DNA of 64,000 nt from Mucilaginibacter terrenus (GTDB lineage: Bacteria; Bacteroidota; Bacteroidia; Sphingobacteriales; Sphingobacteriaceae). Below the pieces are notes generated by a model. The model worked only from the letters and a program-made list of their open reading frames with translations, made no database searches and had not been told where the DNA came from. The stretch is taken from NCBI RefSeq assembly GCF_003432065.1, contig NZ_QWDE01000001.1:1550001-1614000 (forward strand), given 5' to 3'. Below are positions 51,729 to 60,415 of the stretch, one piece after another (positions within the stretch are counted from its first letter, which is position 1; each line of letters starts with the position of its first letter). Both the position numbers and the translations under genes were made by a program.

Positions 51729-52697
51729 ATGCGTCCTTCATTGCTTAAGATCAAACTGATCTATCTAAGAGGCTTGCTTGTCGCGGCAGCTTATCTAATC
51801 ATCTATAGTTTTCTTACATGGCTCTTTGTTTACAAGTTTGCGGTGTTGTCGCTTAATGAAGACCTCGTCTCCTATTGGTTGCCGGGCGGCTTATCTATTG
51901 CAATTATCTTATTATGGATAGCTCCCCGGGTTAAACTCTTAAAACTGCAACGCAAAAAGGCTGATTTGCCGGGGCTTTACTTTTTTCTTGGATGGATTGC
52001 GCTCTCTGCTCCGGTTGTATTATTTCAGAAGCATATGGAAACTGCCACAGGAGTGTTGACCACGCTGAACAAAGTAAGTGAGCTATCCGGAAAAGATCTA
52101 ACCAAGTACTACAAGATCAAACAGCATTATGTAGATAAACTCCACCCCGCAATTTACCGGAAAGCGGAGGTTAGTGGTAAGAACGACCAATATTTAACTT
52201 TTTATATTTATGTAGCTTGTCCTGTTGTAGATAACAAGCAGATGGTTGATTCAACTGCACGACAACTTTCGCGGCCACCGGTAGCCTGGCTGGGTGTGAA
52301 ATACAGCAAACAGATAAGCAATTCCGTTAGCGACGCAGAAAAGGATCAAGCTTTTAAAGATCTTATAGACAACGCCGAGCAGCAATTTAGAGCAGCAGAT
52401 CTGGATGATTTGGTGTATCTGAACCGTATGGGTAACAACAATGCACGGAAAGCGTACTATCACGCCGTTGCCAGCGTGCTCTCTAACGAGGCACAACCCG
52501 TTGTTTTTGAAGCGAAGAAAGAGCCGTTTGAAGACCGGAACGGTAACTATTTTGAATGGACATTGGGGTCTTTTGGGATTGGGACTATCGTTTGGTTAAT
52601 GATGTGTATGCTGCCCGGATTAGAACCCTACGAACTAAGCAAATTACAGGCTAAACAGATAAATTGTCCCCGGCAGAGCATCTATCTGCAATACTAA
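51729..52697 (+). CDS. Probable N-terminal part of a rhomboid protease, split by a frameshift
   Basis: A 322-aa ORF with three helices (about 15-40, 50-67, 83-100), a polar extracytoplasmic domain (110-275) and a fourth helix (283-300, LGSFGIGTIVWLMMCML). It overlaps the rhomboid ORF by 34 bases in another frame. In Bacteroidota I recall such N-terminal regions joined to a rhomboid domain in one protein. Adding one C to the CCCC run at 52668-52671 would join the frames. The alternative is two separate genes. Confidence 0.65.
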   Translation: MRPSLLKIKLIYLRGLLVAAAYLIIYSFLTWLFVYKFAVLSLNEDLVSYWLPGGLSIAIILLWIAPRVKLLKLQRKKADLPGLYFFLGWIALSAPVVLFQKHMETATGVLTTLNKVSELSGKDLTKYYKIKQHYVDKLHPAIYRKAEVSGKNDQYLTFYIYVACPVVDNKQMVDSTARQLSRPPVAWLGVKYSKQISNSVSDAEKDQAFKDLIDNAEQQFRAADLDDLVYLNRMGNNNARKAYYHAVASVLSNEAQPVVFEAKKEPFEDRNGNYFEWTLGSFGIGTIVWLMMCMLPGLEPYELSKLQAKQINCPRQSIYLQY

Positions 52698-53374
52698 CCC
52701 AAGGACGGGAAGCGTCCGCCACGTTCATACTTACCGGCGTAAACATCCTGGTGTTCGTATTAATGGTTCTTGCGGGACTTGGCTTTATGTCATTTGATGC
52801 GCAGGATTTGTACCAATGGGGAGCGAACCAGCGCGCAGCCGTGCTAGCCGGGCAGTGGTGGCGCTTACTTAGCAGTACATTTTTACATGGCGGTGCTATG
52901 CATTTGTTCGGGAATACATACGGGCTACTAATTGTAGGTGCAATGGTGGAGCAGTATATAGGAAGGGTAAGACTTTTTGTCGCTTATTTCGCTTGCGGCT
53001 TGGTTGCGAGTATCGCCAGTATCTGGTGGCATCCAGATACTGTTAGCGTGGGCGCTTCTGGTGCAATATTTGGCTTATGCGGTGTATTGCTTGCTTTGCT
53101 TATCACCAACAAAACCGATGGTGCATTTAAAACCGGAGGATTAATATTTATAGGCCTTTATGCAGGTATAAATCTGTTATTCGGTCTAAAAGGCAATGTA
53201 GATAACGCCGCGCATGTGGGCGGACTTGTTGGGGGTATTATTGTTGGCTTGATCATGTCAGCATTTGTGAAGCCACCCAAGCAAAGTAAAAGAAAACCAA
53301 CGAAGCGAGCCGCAAGTGTTAAAAAAGCACCGGAAGAAACCGACCCTAACGATAAGACGAAGCCTGACCCATAA
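52664..53374 (+). CDS. Rhomboid-family intramembrane serine protease domain
   Basis: The frame is open from a TTG at 52664 and has no ATG before the first helix, which supports its being the continuation of the 51729 ORF. Six helices carry WWRLLSSTFLHGGAMHLFGNTYGLL with the conserved H-x-x-x-N, the catalytic Ser in SVGASGAIFGLCG, and the catalytic His in NAAHVGGLVGG. The C-terminal 35 residues are polar and Lys-rich. The active site is complete. Confidence 0.85.
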   Translation: MSPAEHLSAILTQGREASATFILTGVNILVFVLMVLAGLGFMSFDAQDLYQWGANQRAAVLAGQWWRLLSSTFLHGGAMHLFGNTYGLLIVGAMVEQYIGRVRLFVAYFACGLVASIASIWWHPDTVSVGASGAIFGLCGVLLALLITNKTDGAFKTGGLIFIGLYAGINLLFGLKGNVDNAAHVGGLVGGIIVGLIMSAFVKPPKQSKRKPTKRAASVKKAPEETDPNDKTKPDP

Positions 53375-53404
53375 ACACCTGTATCACCATTACAAAATTG
53401 CCGA

Positions 53405-53544
53405 AAAACTGTAACATGGTTGCAAAAACTGTAACATGTTACAACATGTAAATTTCACAAGAAGCTTAACTACAAGGATTTACTTAAAATGAGAGCAAAA
53501 TAAGTGTAACAGGTGTAACACACTCACGCGTGTTACACCTGTTA
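53405..53544. repeat. Dispersed repeat, copy B, ending in a 15-base hairpin
   Basis: This copy matches 43221-43345. At its end TAACAGGTGTAACAC (53507-53521) is perfectly complementary to GTGTTACACCTGTTA (53530-53544) with an eight-base loop; the right arm includes the stop codon of the E1 dehydrogenase gene. It may end transcription for the convergent rhomboid and E1 genes, although no T run follows. Confidence 0.55.
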
Positions 53545-55974
53545 GTATAATGGCGGGTATTTGGCAGGGTTCGCCTCGTTCATCATGCTGTAAACAACAT
53601 CTATAATATCATCGGTAGAAGGCTTGCTGAAGTAGTCGCCATCAGACCCATATGGCGGGCGGTGTTCGGCGCCGCAAAGCGTTTTAGGCTGTGCATCCAG
53701 GGCAAAGTAGCCTTCCTGTACCTCCAGTACCTTCTGCAGTATATAAGCGGAACCACCACCCGGAAGATCCTCATCCACCACCAGCAGTTTATTAGTTTTC
53801 CGCAGCGATTGAGCGCAGATATGTTCCGTATCAAACGGATAAAGTGTTTGCGGATCTATCACCTCTATATTAATGCCCATCTTTTCCAGGTCCTCAGCCG
53901 CTTCCTGTACAATCCGCAGTGTTGAGCCATAGCTAATAACGGTAACATCGGTACCTTCCCTAACGATCTCTGCTTTCCCTAGCGGTACAGTGAATTCTCC
54001 TACGTTAGCGGGCAATTTCTCTTTAAGGCGATAACCATTAAGGCTTTCTATAACCAAAGCCGGTTCGTCGCCTCTTAAAAGGGCGTTGTACATACCGGCC
54101 GCTTGTGTCATATTACGTGGCACACATATGTGCATTCCCCGCATCGAGTTCAGTATCATGCCTAGTGGCGACCCGGAGTGCCAGATTCCTTCTAAACGAT
54201 GACCGCGGGTACGTACGATAAGCGGCGCTTTTTGCCCGCCGCTGCTGCGGTAGCTAAGGCTCGCCACGTCGTCGCTAAGTACGGTAAGGGCGTACAACAG
54301 GTAATCAAGATATTGTATCTCCGCAATTGGACGGAAGCCCCGCATGGCTAAGCCCAGGCCCTGTCCTACTATAGTTGCCTCACGGATACCCGTATCTGTA
54401 ATCCGCAGATCGCTGTACTTGGCCTGCAAACCGGCAAAGCCCTGGTTTACGTCGCCAATTGCACCTACATCTTCACCAAAAGCAACAATGCTTTTATCCC
54501 GTTCAAAGTTAGCATCAAAGCACGCGTTAAGCACTTCCCTGCCGTCTATCAGTTTTGAGTCGTCGGTATAGTCTGCTGCCACTACAGGCACCAGTAAAGG
54601 TGAATTCGGCGAGTTGGTAAATAGTTTTGAGTTAAACCGTTCTTTGTTTTTTATCGTTTCGGCTTTGAGGTAATCGACCAAAGCCTGGCGCTGTTCCGTC
54701 TTCTCGTTTAACGTGATGCGAAGCGCCTTTTTTATAGCAGCAACGGTATCTCTCCTACCGGGATCAACACAAGCCTGCAGCGATTCTATCAACTGGTGCA
54801 GCTCAGCGTATTTAGATGAATGTTCTGCAACGCTTTCCATTAAGCGAACGGCATCCGCCATTTCGTCTTTTATCTCACCATCCAAATCTGCCCAAGCTTC
54901 TTTCTGGCATTCGCGCACATATTTCTTCGCAGTAGCCTCAAGCTCATCAATTTCCTCGTTGGTGATGATAGCCGACTCTACCATCCATTTACGCATTTGT
55001 AAGAGGCAATCGTGTTCCTCTTCCCAGGCAAGCCGTTCTTTAGATTTATAGCGCTCATGGGACCCTGAAGTAGAGTGTCCCTGTGGCTGCGTCATCTCGG
55101 TAACGTGTATCATTACCGGTACATGCTCTTCACGACAAATTTTTATCGCACGCTCATAGGTTTCGCAAAGGGCAACGTAGTCCCAACCCTTTACTTTAAA
55201 TATCTCATATCCTTTACCCTTGGCATCCCGCTGAAAGCCTTTAAGTACTTCTGATATATCTGATTTGGTAGTTTGCAACTGGGCCGGAACTGATATTGCG
55301 TAAGCATCATCCCATATTGAGATAGCCATTGGTACCTGCAATACGCCGGCAGCATTGAAAGATTCGAAAAACAGACCTTCGGAAGTGGAGCCATTACCGA
55401 TGGTTCCAAACGCTACCTCGTTTCCATTTACAGAAAAGTTACTCAGGTATTCAAGTTCTTTGTTCTGGCGGTATAACTTAGATGCATAAGCCAATCCCAG
55501 CAAGCGGGGCATGTGCCCTCCTGTTGTAGAAAGGTCTGATGCTGTGTTCTTTGTTTGTGCCTGATTAGTAAAGTTGCCGTTCTCGTCTACATAACGGGTA
55601 GCATAATGGCAGTTCATTTGCCTGCCGCCCGACGCAGGGTCTTTAGTGATATCAGGATTTGCGTATAACTGTGCAAAAAACTCTTTAAGGTTGCTCATGC
55701 CCGTAGCGAACATGAAGGTTTGATCGCGGTAATAACCAGCGCGCCAATCTCCCGTACGAAAAACTTTCGCCATAGCTAATTGAGCAACTTCTTTACCGTC
55801 GCCAAATATGCCAAACTTAGCTTTACCCGTAAGTACTTCTCGCCTGCCCAGCAAACTTGCCTGGCGGCTTTCGTAACCTATACGATAATCGCTTATCACA
55901 ATTTTCCTGAAATCGTCAAAACTGAGTTCGCCGGCTTTCAGATCATTGCCTTGTTGTAATACAGTTTCGGGCAT
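53542..55974 (-). CDS. Fused E1 alpha-beta subunit of a branched-chain 2-oxoacid dehydrogenase
   Basis: An 810-aa fusion. The alpha half (1 to about 450) has RDQTFMFATGMS, the TPP site FGTIGNGSTSEGLFFESFNAAG (GNG in place of the usual GDG) and the phosphorylation-loop equivalent STSGSHERYKS. The beta half (about 475-810) has FGEDVGAIGDVNQGF, TDTGIREATIVGQGLGLAMRG and VVDEDLPGGGSAYI. It decarboxylates branched-chain 2-oxoacids and loads E2 lipoyl groups. E2 and E3 genes are not in the window. The single-gene fusion is common in Bacteroidota. Confidence 0.93.
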   Translation of the reverse strand: MPETVLQQGNDLKAGELSFDDFRKIVISDYRIGYESRQASLLGRREVLTGKAKFGIFGDGKEVAQLAMAKVFRTGDWRAGYYRDQTFMFATGMSNLKEFFAQLYANPDITKDPASGGRQMNCHYATRYVDENGNFTNQAQTKNTASDLSTTGGHMPRLLGLAYASKLYRQNKELEYLSNFSVNGNEVAFGTIGNGSTSEGLFFESFNAAGVLQVPMAISIWDDAYAISVPAQLQTTKSDISEVLKGFQRDAKGKGYEIFKVKGWDYVALCETYERAIKICREEHVPVMIHVTEMTQPQGHSTSGSHERYKSKERLAWEEEHDCLLQMRKWMVESAIITNEEIDELEATAKKYVRECQKEAWADLDGEIKDEMADAVRLMESVAEHSSKYAELHQLIESLQACVDPGRRDTVAAIKKALRITLNEKTEQRQALVDYLKAETIKNKERFNSKLFTNSPNSPLLVPVVAADYTDDSKLIDGREVLNACFDANFERDKSIVAFGEDVGAIGDVNQGFAGLQAKYSDLRITDTGIREATIVGQGLGLAMRGFRPIAEIQYLDYLLYALTVLSDDVASLSYRSSGGQKAPLIVRTRGHRLEGIWHSGSPLGMILNSMRGMHICVPRNMTQAAGMYNALLRGDEPALVIESLNGYRLKEKLPANVGEFTVPLGKAEIVREGTDVTVISYGSTLRIVQEAAEDLEKMGINIEVIDPQTLYPFDTEHICAQSLRKTNKLLVVDEDLPGGGSAYILQKVLEVQEGYFALDAQPKTLCGAEHRPPYGSDGDYFSKPSTDDIIDVVYSMMNEANPAKYPPLY

Positions 55975-56110
55975 ACAATATTTCGTTTAAGCGGTAAAAG
56001 TATAAAATTCTGTTTTGTTTTTTGTAGGCTGTTAGTAAAACATCTCCTTACCACATTAGTTTTGTTATTACTTTAAACCTTTTATATTTGTAGTAATCAA
56101 ATAGGTAATT

Positions 56111-56521
56111 ATGAAAAAGATAATGATGATCTGCGCAGTGTTTTTAGGCATTGCCTTTACTGCAAATACTGCCATGGCGCAAAGTGACAACAAAGCCGAA
56201 TTTAAGTTTAACGAGGAAAAACATGATTTTGGCAAAATACCACAAGGTGTGCCTGTTACTACCGTTTTTGAATTCACCAACGTTGGCCAGGAGCCTTTGA
56301 TTTTGTCGGAAGTAAGGCCAACATGCGGTTGTACAATTGCCGATTACACTAAAACGCCGGTTCTTAAAGGTGCAAAAGGAACAATCAAGATTACCTATAA
56401 TGCAGTTGCACTTTCTGGCTTCAATAAAACCATTGTAGTTACTTCAAATGCTAAAACACCTACGAAATACCTGAATATTACAGGTGAGGTAATAGCAAAA
56501 CCTGCAGCAAGCAGCAAATAA
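56111..56521 (+). CDS. DUF1573-family exported protein
   Basis: A 136-aa protein with signal peptide (IMMICAVFLGIAFTANTAMAQ) and one Ig-like DUF1573 domain: FNEEKHDFGKIPQGVPVTTVFEFTN then SEVRPTCGCTIADYTKTPV and the closing strand YLNITGEVIAKP. The family is widespread in Bacteroidota and of unknown function. It is monocistronic with a strong terminator. Confidence 0.9.
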   Translation: MKKIMMICAVFLGIAFTANTAMAQSDNKAEFKFNEEKHDFGKIPQGVPVTTVFEFTNVGQEPLILSEVRPTCGCTIADYTKTPVLKGAKGTIKITYNAVALSGFNKTIVVTSNAKTPTKYLNITGEVIAKPAASSK

Positions 56522-56544
56522 GTATTTCAATCCCAAAAAAATCT

Positions 56545-56572
56545 AAAGGCATCGACACTCGATGCCTTTTTT
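56545..56572 (+). terminator. Rho-independent terminator after the DUF1573 gene
   Basis: Stem AAAGGCATCGA / TCGATGCCTTT with a three-base loop and a T run. Confidence 0.88.
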
Positions 56573-56648
56573 GTTTATAACGTTTTTTACTCCGGTTAGA
56601 TTATCTCACCCCTATCTAAGTGAAATTTAAAGGGGTTAAATATTTTGC

Positions 56649-56656
56649 TAATTTTG
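56649..56656 (+). promoter_or_regulatory. Bacteroidota-type -7 element on the aminotransferase start
   Basis: TAATTTTG matches TAnnTTTG and ends three bases before ATG at 56660. Transcription would start at or within a few bases of the ATG, so the mRNA is probably leaderless. Confidence 0.5.
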
Positions 56657-56659
56657 CAC

Positions 56660-57856
56660 ATGCCAAAAATTTCGCAAAAAGGGCAACGCATGCCCGCATC
56701 GCCTATACGTAAGCTAACACCTTTTGCAGATAAAGCTAAGCTGGAAGGCAAAAAGGTTTATCATTTAAATATTGGTCAGCCTGATATAGAAACACCGGAA
56801 GGCATGCTGAATGCCATTAAGAATATCGACTTCAAGGTTTGGGCCTATACCGCTTCTGAGGGCACATTGAGCTATCGTAAAAAGCTTGTAGAGTACTACA
56901 ACAAATTAGGTTATAACATAACGCCTGAAAATATAATTGTAACGACAGGAGGATCTGAAGCAATCACTATTGCAATGATGAGCTGCCTTGATGAAGGTGA
57001 TGAGGTAATTATTCCGGAACCTTTTTACGCGAACTACAATGGTTTTGCTAACCAGACAGATGTTGTGGTAAAACCAATATTATCTTACATCGAAAATGGT
57101 TTCGCGTTGCCGCCTATAAGCGAATTTGAGAAGCTAATAACACCAAAAACTAAAGCTATCATAATTTGCAATCCCAATAACCCGACAGGCTATTTATACT
57201 CCAAAGAAGAGCTTGAGGCATTAAAGGAACTTGCTTTGAAGTACGACCTTTATATATTCTCAGACGAAGCCTATCGCGAGTTTTGTTATGATGGACGCAC
57301 ATTCATCTCTCCTATGCACCTGGACGGCATTGATGAAAACGTAATTGTTATGGACACTGTCAGCAAACGTTACAGTGCATGCGGTGCTCGGCTTGGATGC
57401 TTAATTACCAAAAACAGAGCGGTAATTGCAGCTGGTTTAAAGTTTGCACAAGCAAGATTATCACCAGGCATGGTGGAACAAATAGCCGGAGAGGCTGCGG
57501 TTGATACACCCGATGAATACTTTAACGCCGTTAATACCGAATACACCAAGCGTCGCGATACGCTCGTATCTGCCCTTAACAAGATTGAAGGTGTTTACTG
57601 CCCGAATCCCGGTGGAGCATTTTATGTAGTGGCAAAATTCCCGATAGATAATGCTGATAAGTTTTGCCAGTGGATGCTGGAAAGCTTCAGTTATGAGAAC
57701 CAAACTGTAATGATGGCCCCGGCTACCGGCTTTTACAGCACGCCAGGCGCCGGCACAAACGAGGTTCGTATGGCGTATGTGCTTAATAACGACGATCTAA
57801 ATAAAGCAATGGCCTGCCTTGCAGAAGGATTAAAAGCTTACCCGGGAAGAATTTAG
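56660..57856 (+). CDS. Class I/II PLP-dependent aminotransferase (aspartate aminotransferase-like)
   Basis: A 398-aa enzyme. N-IGQPDIETPEGML, TTGGSEAITIAMMSC, IICNPNNPTGYLYSKEE, FSDEAYREFCYDG and the PLP lysine in DTVSKRYSACGARLG are in order for the AspC/PatA fold. ATG at 56660 is chosen over the TTG at 56645 because a -7 promoter element covers the region before it. It could serve aspartate or aromatic transamination; no such gene accompanies the aromatic pathway genes here. Confidence 0.92.
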   Translation: MPKISQKGQRMPASPIRKLTPFADKAKLEGKKVYHLNIGQPDIETPEGMLNAIKNIDFKVWAYTASEGTLSYRKKLVEYYNKLGYNITPENIIVTTGGSEAITIAMMSCLDEGDEVIIPEPFYANYNGFANQTDVVVKPILSYIENGFALPPISEFEKLITPKTKAIIICNPNNPTGYLYSKEELEALKELALKYDLYIFSDEAYREFCYDGRTFISPMHLDGIDENVIVMDTVSKRYSACGARLGCLITKNRAVIAAGLKFAQARLSPGMVEQIAGEAAVDTPDEYFNAVNTEYTKRRDTLVSALNKIEGVYCPNPGGAFYVVAKFPIDNADKFCQWMLESFSYENQTVMMAPATGFYSTPGAGTNEVRMAYVLNNDDLNKAMACLAEGLKAYPGRI

Positions 57857-57903
57857 CAACTTCAGTTATAAGCCAAATTGAAATTTGTTCTTGCTGAGAG
57901 TAA

Positions 57904-58968
57904 ATGTTTATGAAGTTTAGCGAGACCGTTGAAGCAAATAGAGGTAATATCAGTTGGATGAATAATCTCCGGTTGATTGCAATATTAGCTGTAGTTGCTT
58001 TGCACACGGCTTCGCCACTATTATTCGCCTACAATTCAGTTAGCGTTTCAGATTGGATTGCGGGCGACCTTTATAACGCACTTACCCGCTTCGCGGTTCC
58101 TGTGTTTGTGATGATAACGGGGGCTCTACTCCTTGGTCGCGAATATGACCTGTTTGTTTTTTTACGAAAACGTTTAGGCAGGTTGATCCTGCCTTTTCTA
58201 TTTTGGAGCTTAGTATATATCACTTATCGCTACTACAACGAAGAATTCGTTTTCACCGGTAAAATTTGGACAGATGTACGTTTTGTTCTGCACCAGTTAA
58301 AAACAGGTAGTTATTACCACATGTGGTACATATACCAACTTATTGGTTTGTACTTATTCATCCCTGTGCTAAGTAAATTCGTGCGCAATGCAACAGAAAA
58401 AGAGCTACTTTACTTTTTAGCAGTGTGGTTTTTCGCAATGCTTTTTAGTCGTCCTTACCTGAGCTCATTAGAGACCGCTGTAGATCTGCATAACTTCAGC
58501 GGTTACATCGGCTATATGGTGTTGGGTTATTACGTATCTAACAAAAAGGTCAGGCTTTACGGCATCGAACTTATCGCTGCATTACTTTTCATTTGTTTAG
58601 CCACTATTATAGCTGCTGGAACATATTATCGTCAGGTTAAGTTTCATGAACTAAGCACCTACTTTTATGAACCACTTGGCCCTTTTGTGATATTGCTTTC
58701 TGCAAGTGCATTGATTAAAGCTAAAAACACGGTTGTCAAGATAGCGCAACCCATACAAGTGTTTTTAGATAATGCAAGCAAAAGCACTTTAGGCATCTAC
58801 TTTTGTCACCCTTTGGTTCTCAATTTTTTTGAATTAAACAGAATTACTTACGCAGCCTTTAATTCTATTGTAAGCATCCCTACCATTGCCCTGGCATGCT
58901 TTCTAATTTCATGGCTATTAATATGGGTGATGCGTAAAATACCGCTATTAAAATATCTTGTGGAATAG
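57904..58968 (+). CDS. Acyltransferase-3 family membrane protein
   Basis: A 354-aa protein with ten predicted helices. ISWMNNLRLIAILAVVALHTASP holds the conserved Arg and His of the OafA/WecH family (R-x10-H). The later motifs MWYIYQLIGLYLFIP and GIYFCHPLVLNFF fit acyltransferase-3. Such proteins O-acetylate surface glycans. The acceptor is unknown. It starts 47 bases after the aminotransferase gene. Confidence 0.88.
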   Translation: MFMKFSETVEANRGNISWMNNLRLIAILAVVALHTASPLLFAYNSVSVSDWIAGDLYNALTRFAVPVFVMITGALLLGREYDLFVFLRKRLGRLILPFLFWSLVYITYRYYNEEFVFTGKIWTDVRFVLHQLKTGSYYHMWYIYQLIGLYLFIPVLSKFVRNATEKELLYFLAVWFFAMLFSRPYLSSLETAVDLHNFSGYIGYMVLGYYVSNKKVRLYGIELIAALLFICLATIIAAGTYYRQVKFHELSTYFYEPLGPFVILLSASALIKAKNTVVKIAQPIQVFLDNASKSTLGIYFCHPLVLNFFELNRITYAAFNSIVSIPTIALACFLISWLLIWVMRKIPLLKYLVE

Positions 58969-59111
58969 TTTAACTGCACCCTTGTCAGGTTATGCTTTGG
59001 TAAGGATTTTGCTTTGTTATAGAAGGTGCATTATACAAGGGCTTTGCCAATTAAATCGTATATTTGCATTATTATCCGCTCACTGCAGCAATAAAAGCAG
59101 GCTCAACAAAT

Positions 59112-59477
59112 GGGGTCGACCGGAATTGACAGGATGGAGATGAATAAGTAAGCATGCAGCGCGTTGGGTGAATTAGCGCTCTAATCTGAACACTCAAACA
59201 CACAAACGGCGAAAATAACTACGCCTTAGCTGCCTAATTTAGAATTAGCATAGCTTTTGTCCCGCCGGTTTTCGGTTCCATTGAGCCGGCATCAGGGGCA
59301 TCGACAAACGGAACTGGCTCGCTTAGGGTGTGATAAGCAGGCGAGATAAAGCACCTACGGAAGACGGTACAGGCAAGCAACTGGCCTTCCCCTTCCCGAC
59401 AATTTAACAGAAGCTAAGCATGTAGAAAGCTTACTTTATACCATGTTTGGACGAGGGTTCGAATCCCTCCGGCTCCA
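59112..59477 (+). ncRNA. ssrA: tmRNA (transfer-messenger RNA)
   Basis: The 5' end GGGGTCG pairs with CGGCTCC at the 3' end as the acceptor stem, and the T arm GGGTTCGAATCCC precedes it. The 3' CCA is not encoded. The tag ORF at 59205-59237 encodes NGENNYALAA and stops with TAA; the exact resume codon (AAC or GGC) is not certain. The molecule rescues stalled ribosomes with SmpB and marks the nascent chain for proteolysis. The length of about 366 bases is normal. Confidence 0.95.
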
Positions 59478-59500
59478 CTTTTACAGCCTCAAAACAGGCC

Positions 59501-59537
59501 AAAACGCTATAAAACCCGGTTTTATAGCGTTTTTTTT
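59501..59537 (+). terminator. Rho-independent terminator of the tmRNA gene
   Basis: AAAACGCTATAAAA (59501-59514) pairs with TTTTATAGCGTTTT (59520-59533) and is followed by further T residues. Confidence 0.85.
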
Positions 59538-59738
59538 GAATTCCAGTCTGAAAGAATTCATTTAAATGCATGTTTCGGGAAACCTAATCGAGACCTGTTT
59601 GCACTTTTGTAACTTAGGTCTCGCAAAAATCCACAACAGGGATCATCGATTTGCCATAGAGTACGTCACCAGACGCAAAAGTAATACTAATCAAAGCTTC
59701 TGAGATGCTGGCAACTTGTTGATTATGCTAAAATTGAC
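59538..59738. other. Spacer between the tmRNA terminator and the TetR promoter
   Basis: Some 200 bases without a recognisable gene or repeat. With the adjoining terminator and operator this completes the 307-base gap between ssrA and the TetR gene. Confidence 0.4.
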
Positions 59739-59777
59739 GCAAATCTGAAACAATTGTTTCAGATTTGCTTACCTTTG
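59739..59777 (+). promoter_or_regulatory. Palindromic operator and -7 element of the TetR gene
   Basis: Positions 59739-59768 form a perfect 30-base palindrome with core CTGAAACA-AT-TGTTTCAG. A -7 element TACCTTTG (59770-59777) follows at once, and the ATG is seven bases later. A repressor bound here would cover the promoter. A second copy of the core lies before the downstream SDR gene. Confidence 0.75.
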
Positions 59778-59784
59778 TTATGTT

Positions 59785-60363
59785 ATGGCCAGGAATGTAG
59801 AATTTGACGAATCACTTGCGATCCAGAAAGCAATGGAAGTTTTCTGGAAGAAAGGCTATAATGCTACATCACTTCGCGACCTCACTGATGCCATGCAGAT
59901 CAATAGTAGCAGCTTGTATAATACTATTGGCGATAAGCAAGAACTTTTCGTGCGTTGTGTACAGCACTATACCGACCTCAGGAAACAAGATTGGGACAAG
60001 CGCTTAGCAAGCAAAAGATCACCATTAGCTGTACTAACAGATTACATCCACGAAGCAGTTAATATCATTATTAATGGTGAAGACAGTTGTATGGCTGTTA
60101 AGAGTGCATTCGAGGTAGCCACGAATGACGAACGGGTTAAGCAAATACTGGCAGCAGATGACCAGCGTTCTTACCAGTTCTTACATGATCTTATTAAAAA
60201 GGCCATGGAGGAACGCGAAATCCGCGATGATGAAGATCCGGCTTTATTAGCCGACTATTTCAATAGCACCTGGACAGGCTGGTATGAATCTTACATTTTG
60301 CACAAAGACCCGGTCAAGATTAAACGCATGGCTGAATATTTTATTAAACAATTAACTAAATAA
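59785..60363 (+). CDS. TetR/AcrR-family transcriptional repressor
   Basis: A 192-aa regulator. The N-terminal helix-turn-helix is AMEVFWKKGYNATSLRDLTDAMQINSSSLYNTIGDKQELF, and the C-terminal ligand-binding helices contain WTGWYESYILHK, as in the AcrR/NemR-like groups with TetR_C_16-type ends. It lies between two copies of the palindrome CTGAAACA-NN-TGTTTCAG, one over its own promoter and one before the SDR gene, and is therefore likely to repress both. Confidence 0.92.
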   Translation: MARNVEFDESLAIQKAMEVFWKKGYNATSLRDLTDAMQINSSSLYNTIGDKQELFVRCVQHYTDLRKQDWDKRLASKRSPLAVLTDYIHEAVNIIINGEDSCMAVKSAFEVATNDERVKQILAADDQRSYQFLHDLIKKAMEEREIRDDEDPALLADYFNSTWTGWYESYILHKDPVKIKRMAEYFIKQLTK

Positions 60364-60375
60364 TTTTTTTATCGA

Positions 60376-60399
60376 ATTCTGAAACATTTGTTTCAGAAT
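60376..60399 (+). promoter_or_regulatory. TetR operator before the SDR gene
   Basis: ATTCTGAAACA (60376-60386) and TGTTTCAGAAT (60389-60399) are perfect complements with a two-base centre. The core CTGAAACA-NN-TGTTTCAG is shared with 59739-59768. It lies 17 bases before the SDR ATG. Confidence 0.75.
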
Positions 60400-60415
60400 A
60401 TTAATCATTAAAACC

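Noticed and set aside
58958..59143. A 61-codon ORF entering the tmRNA gene
   Set aside because: It overlaps the conserved 5' end of ssrA and has no family or ribosome binding site.
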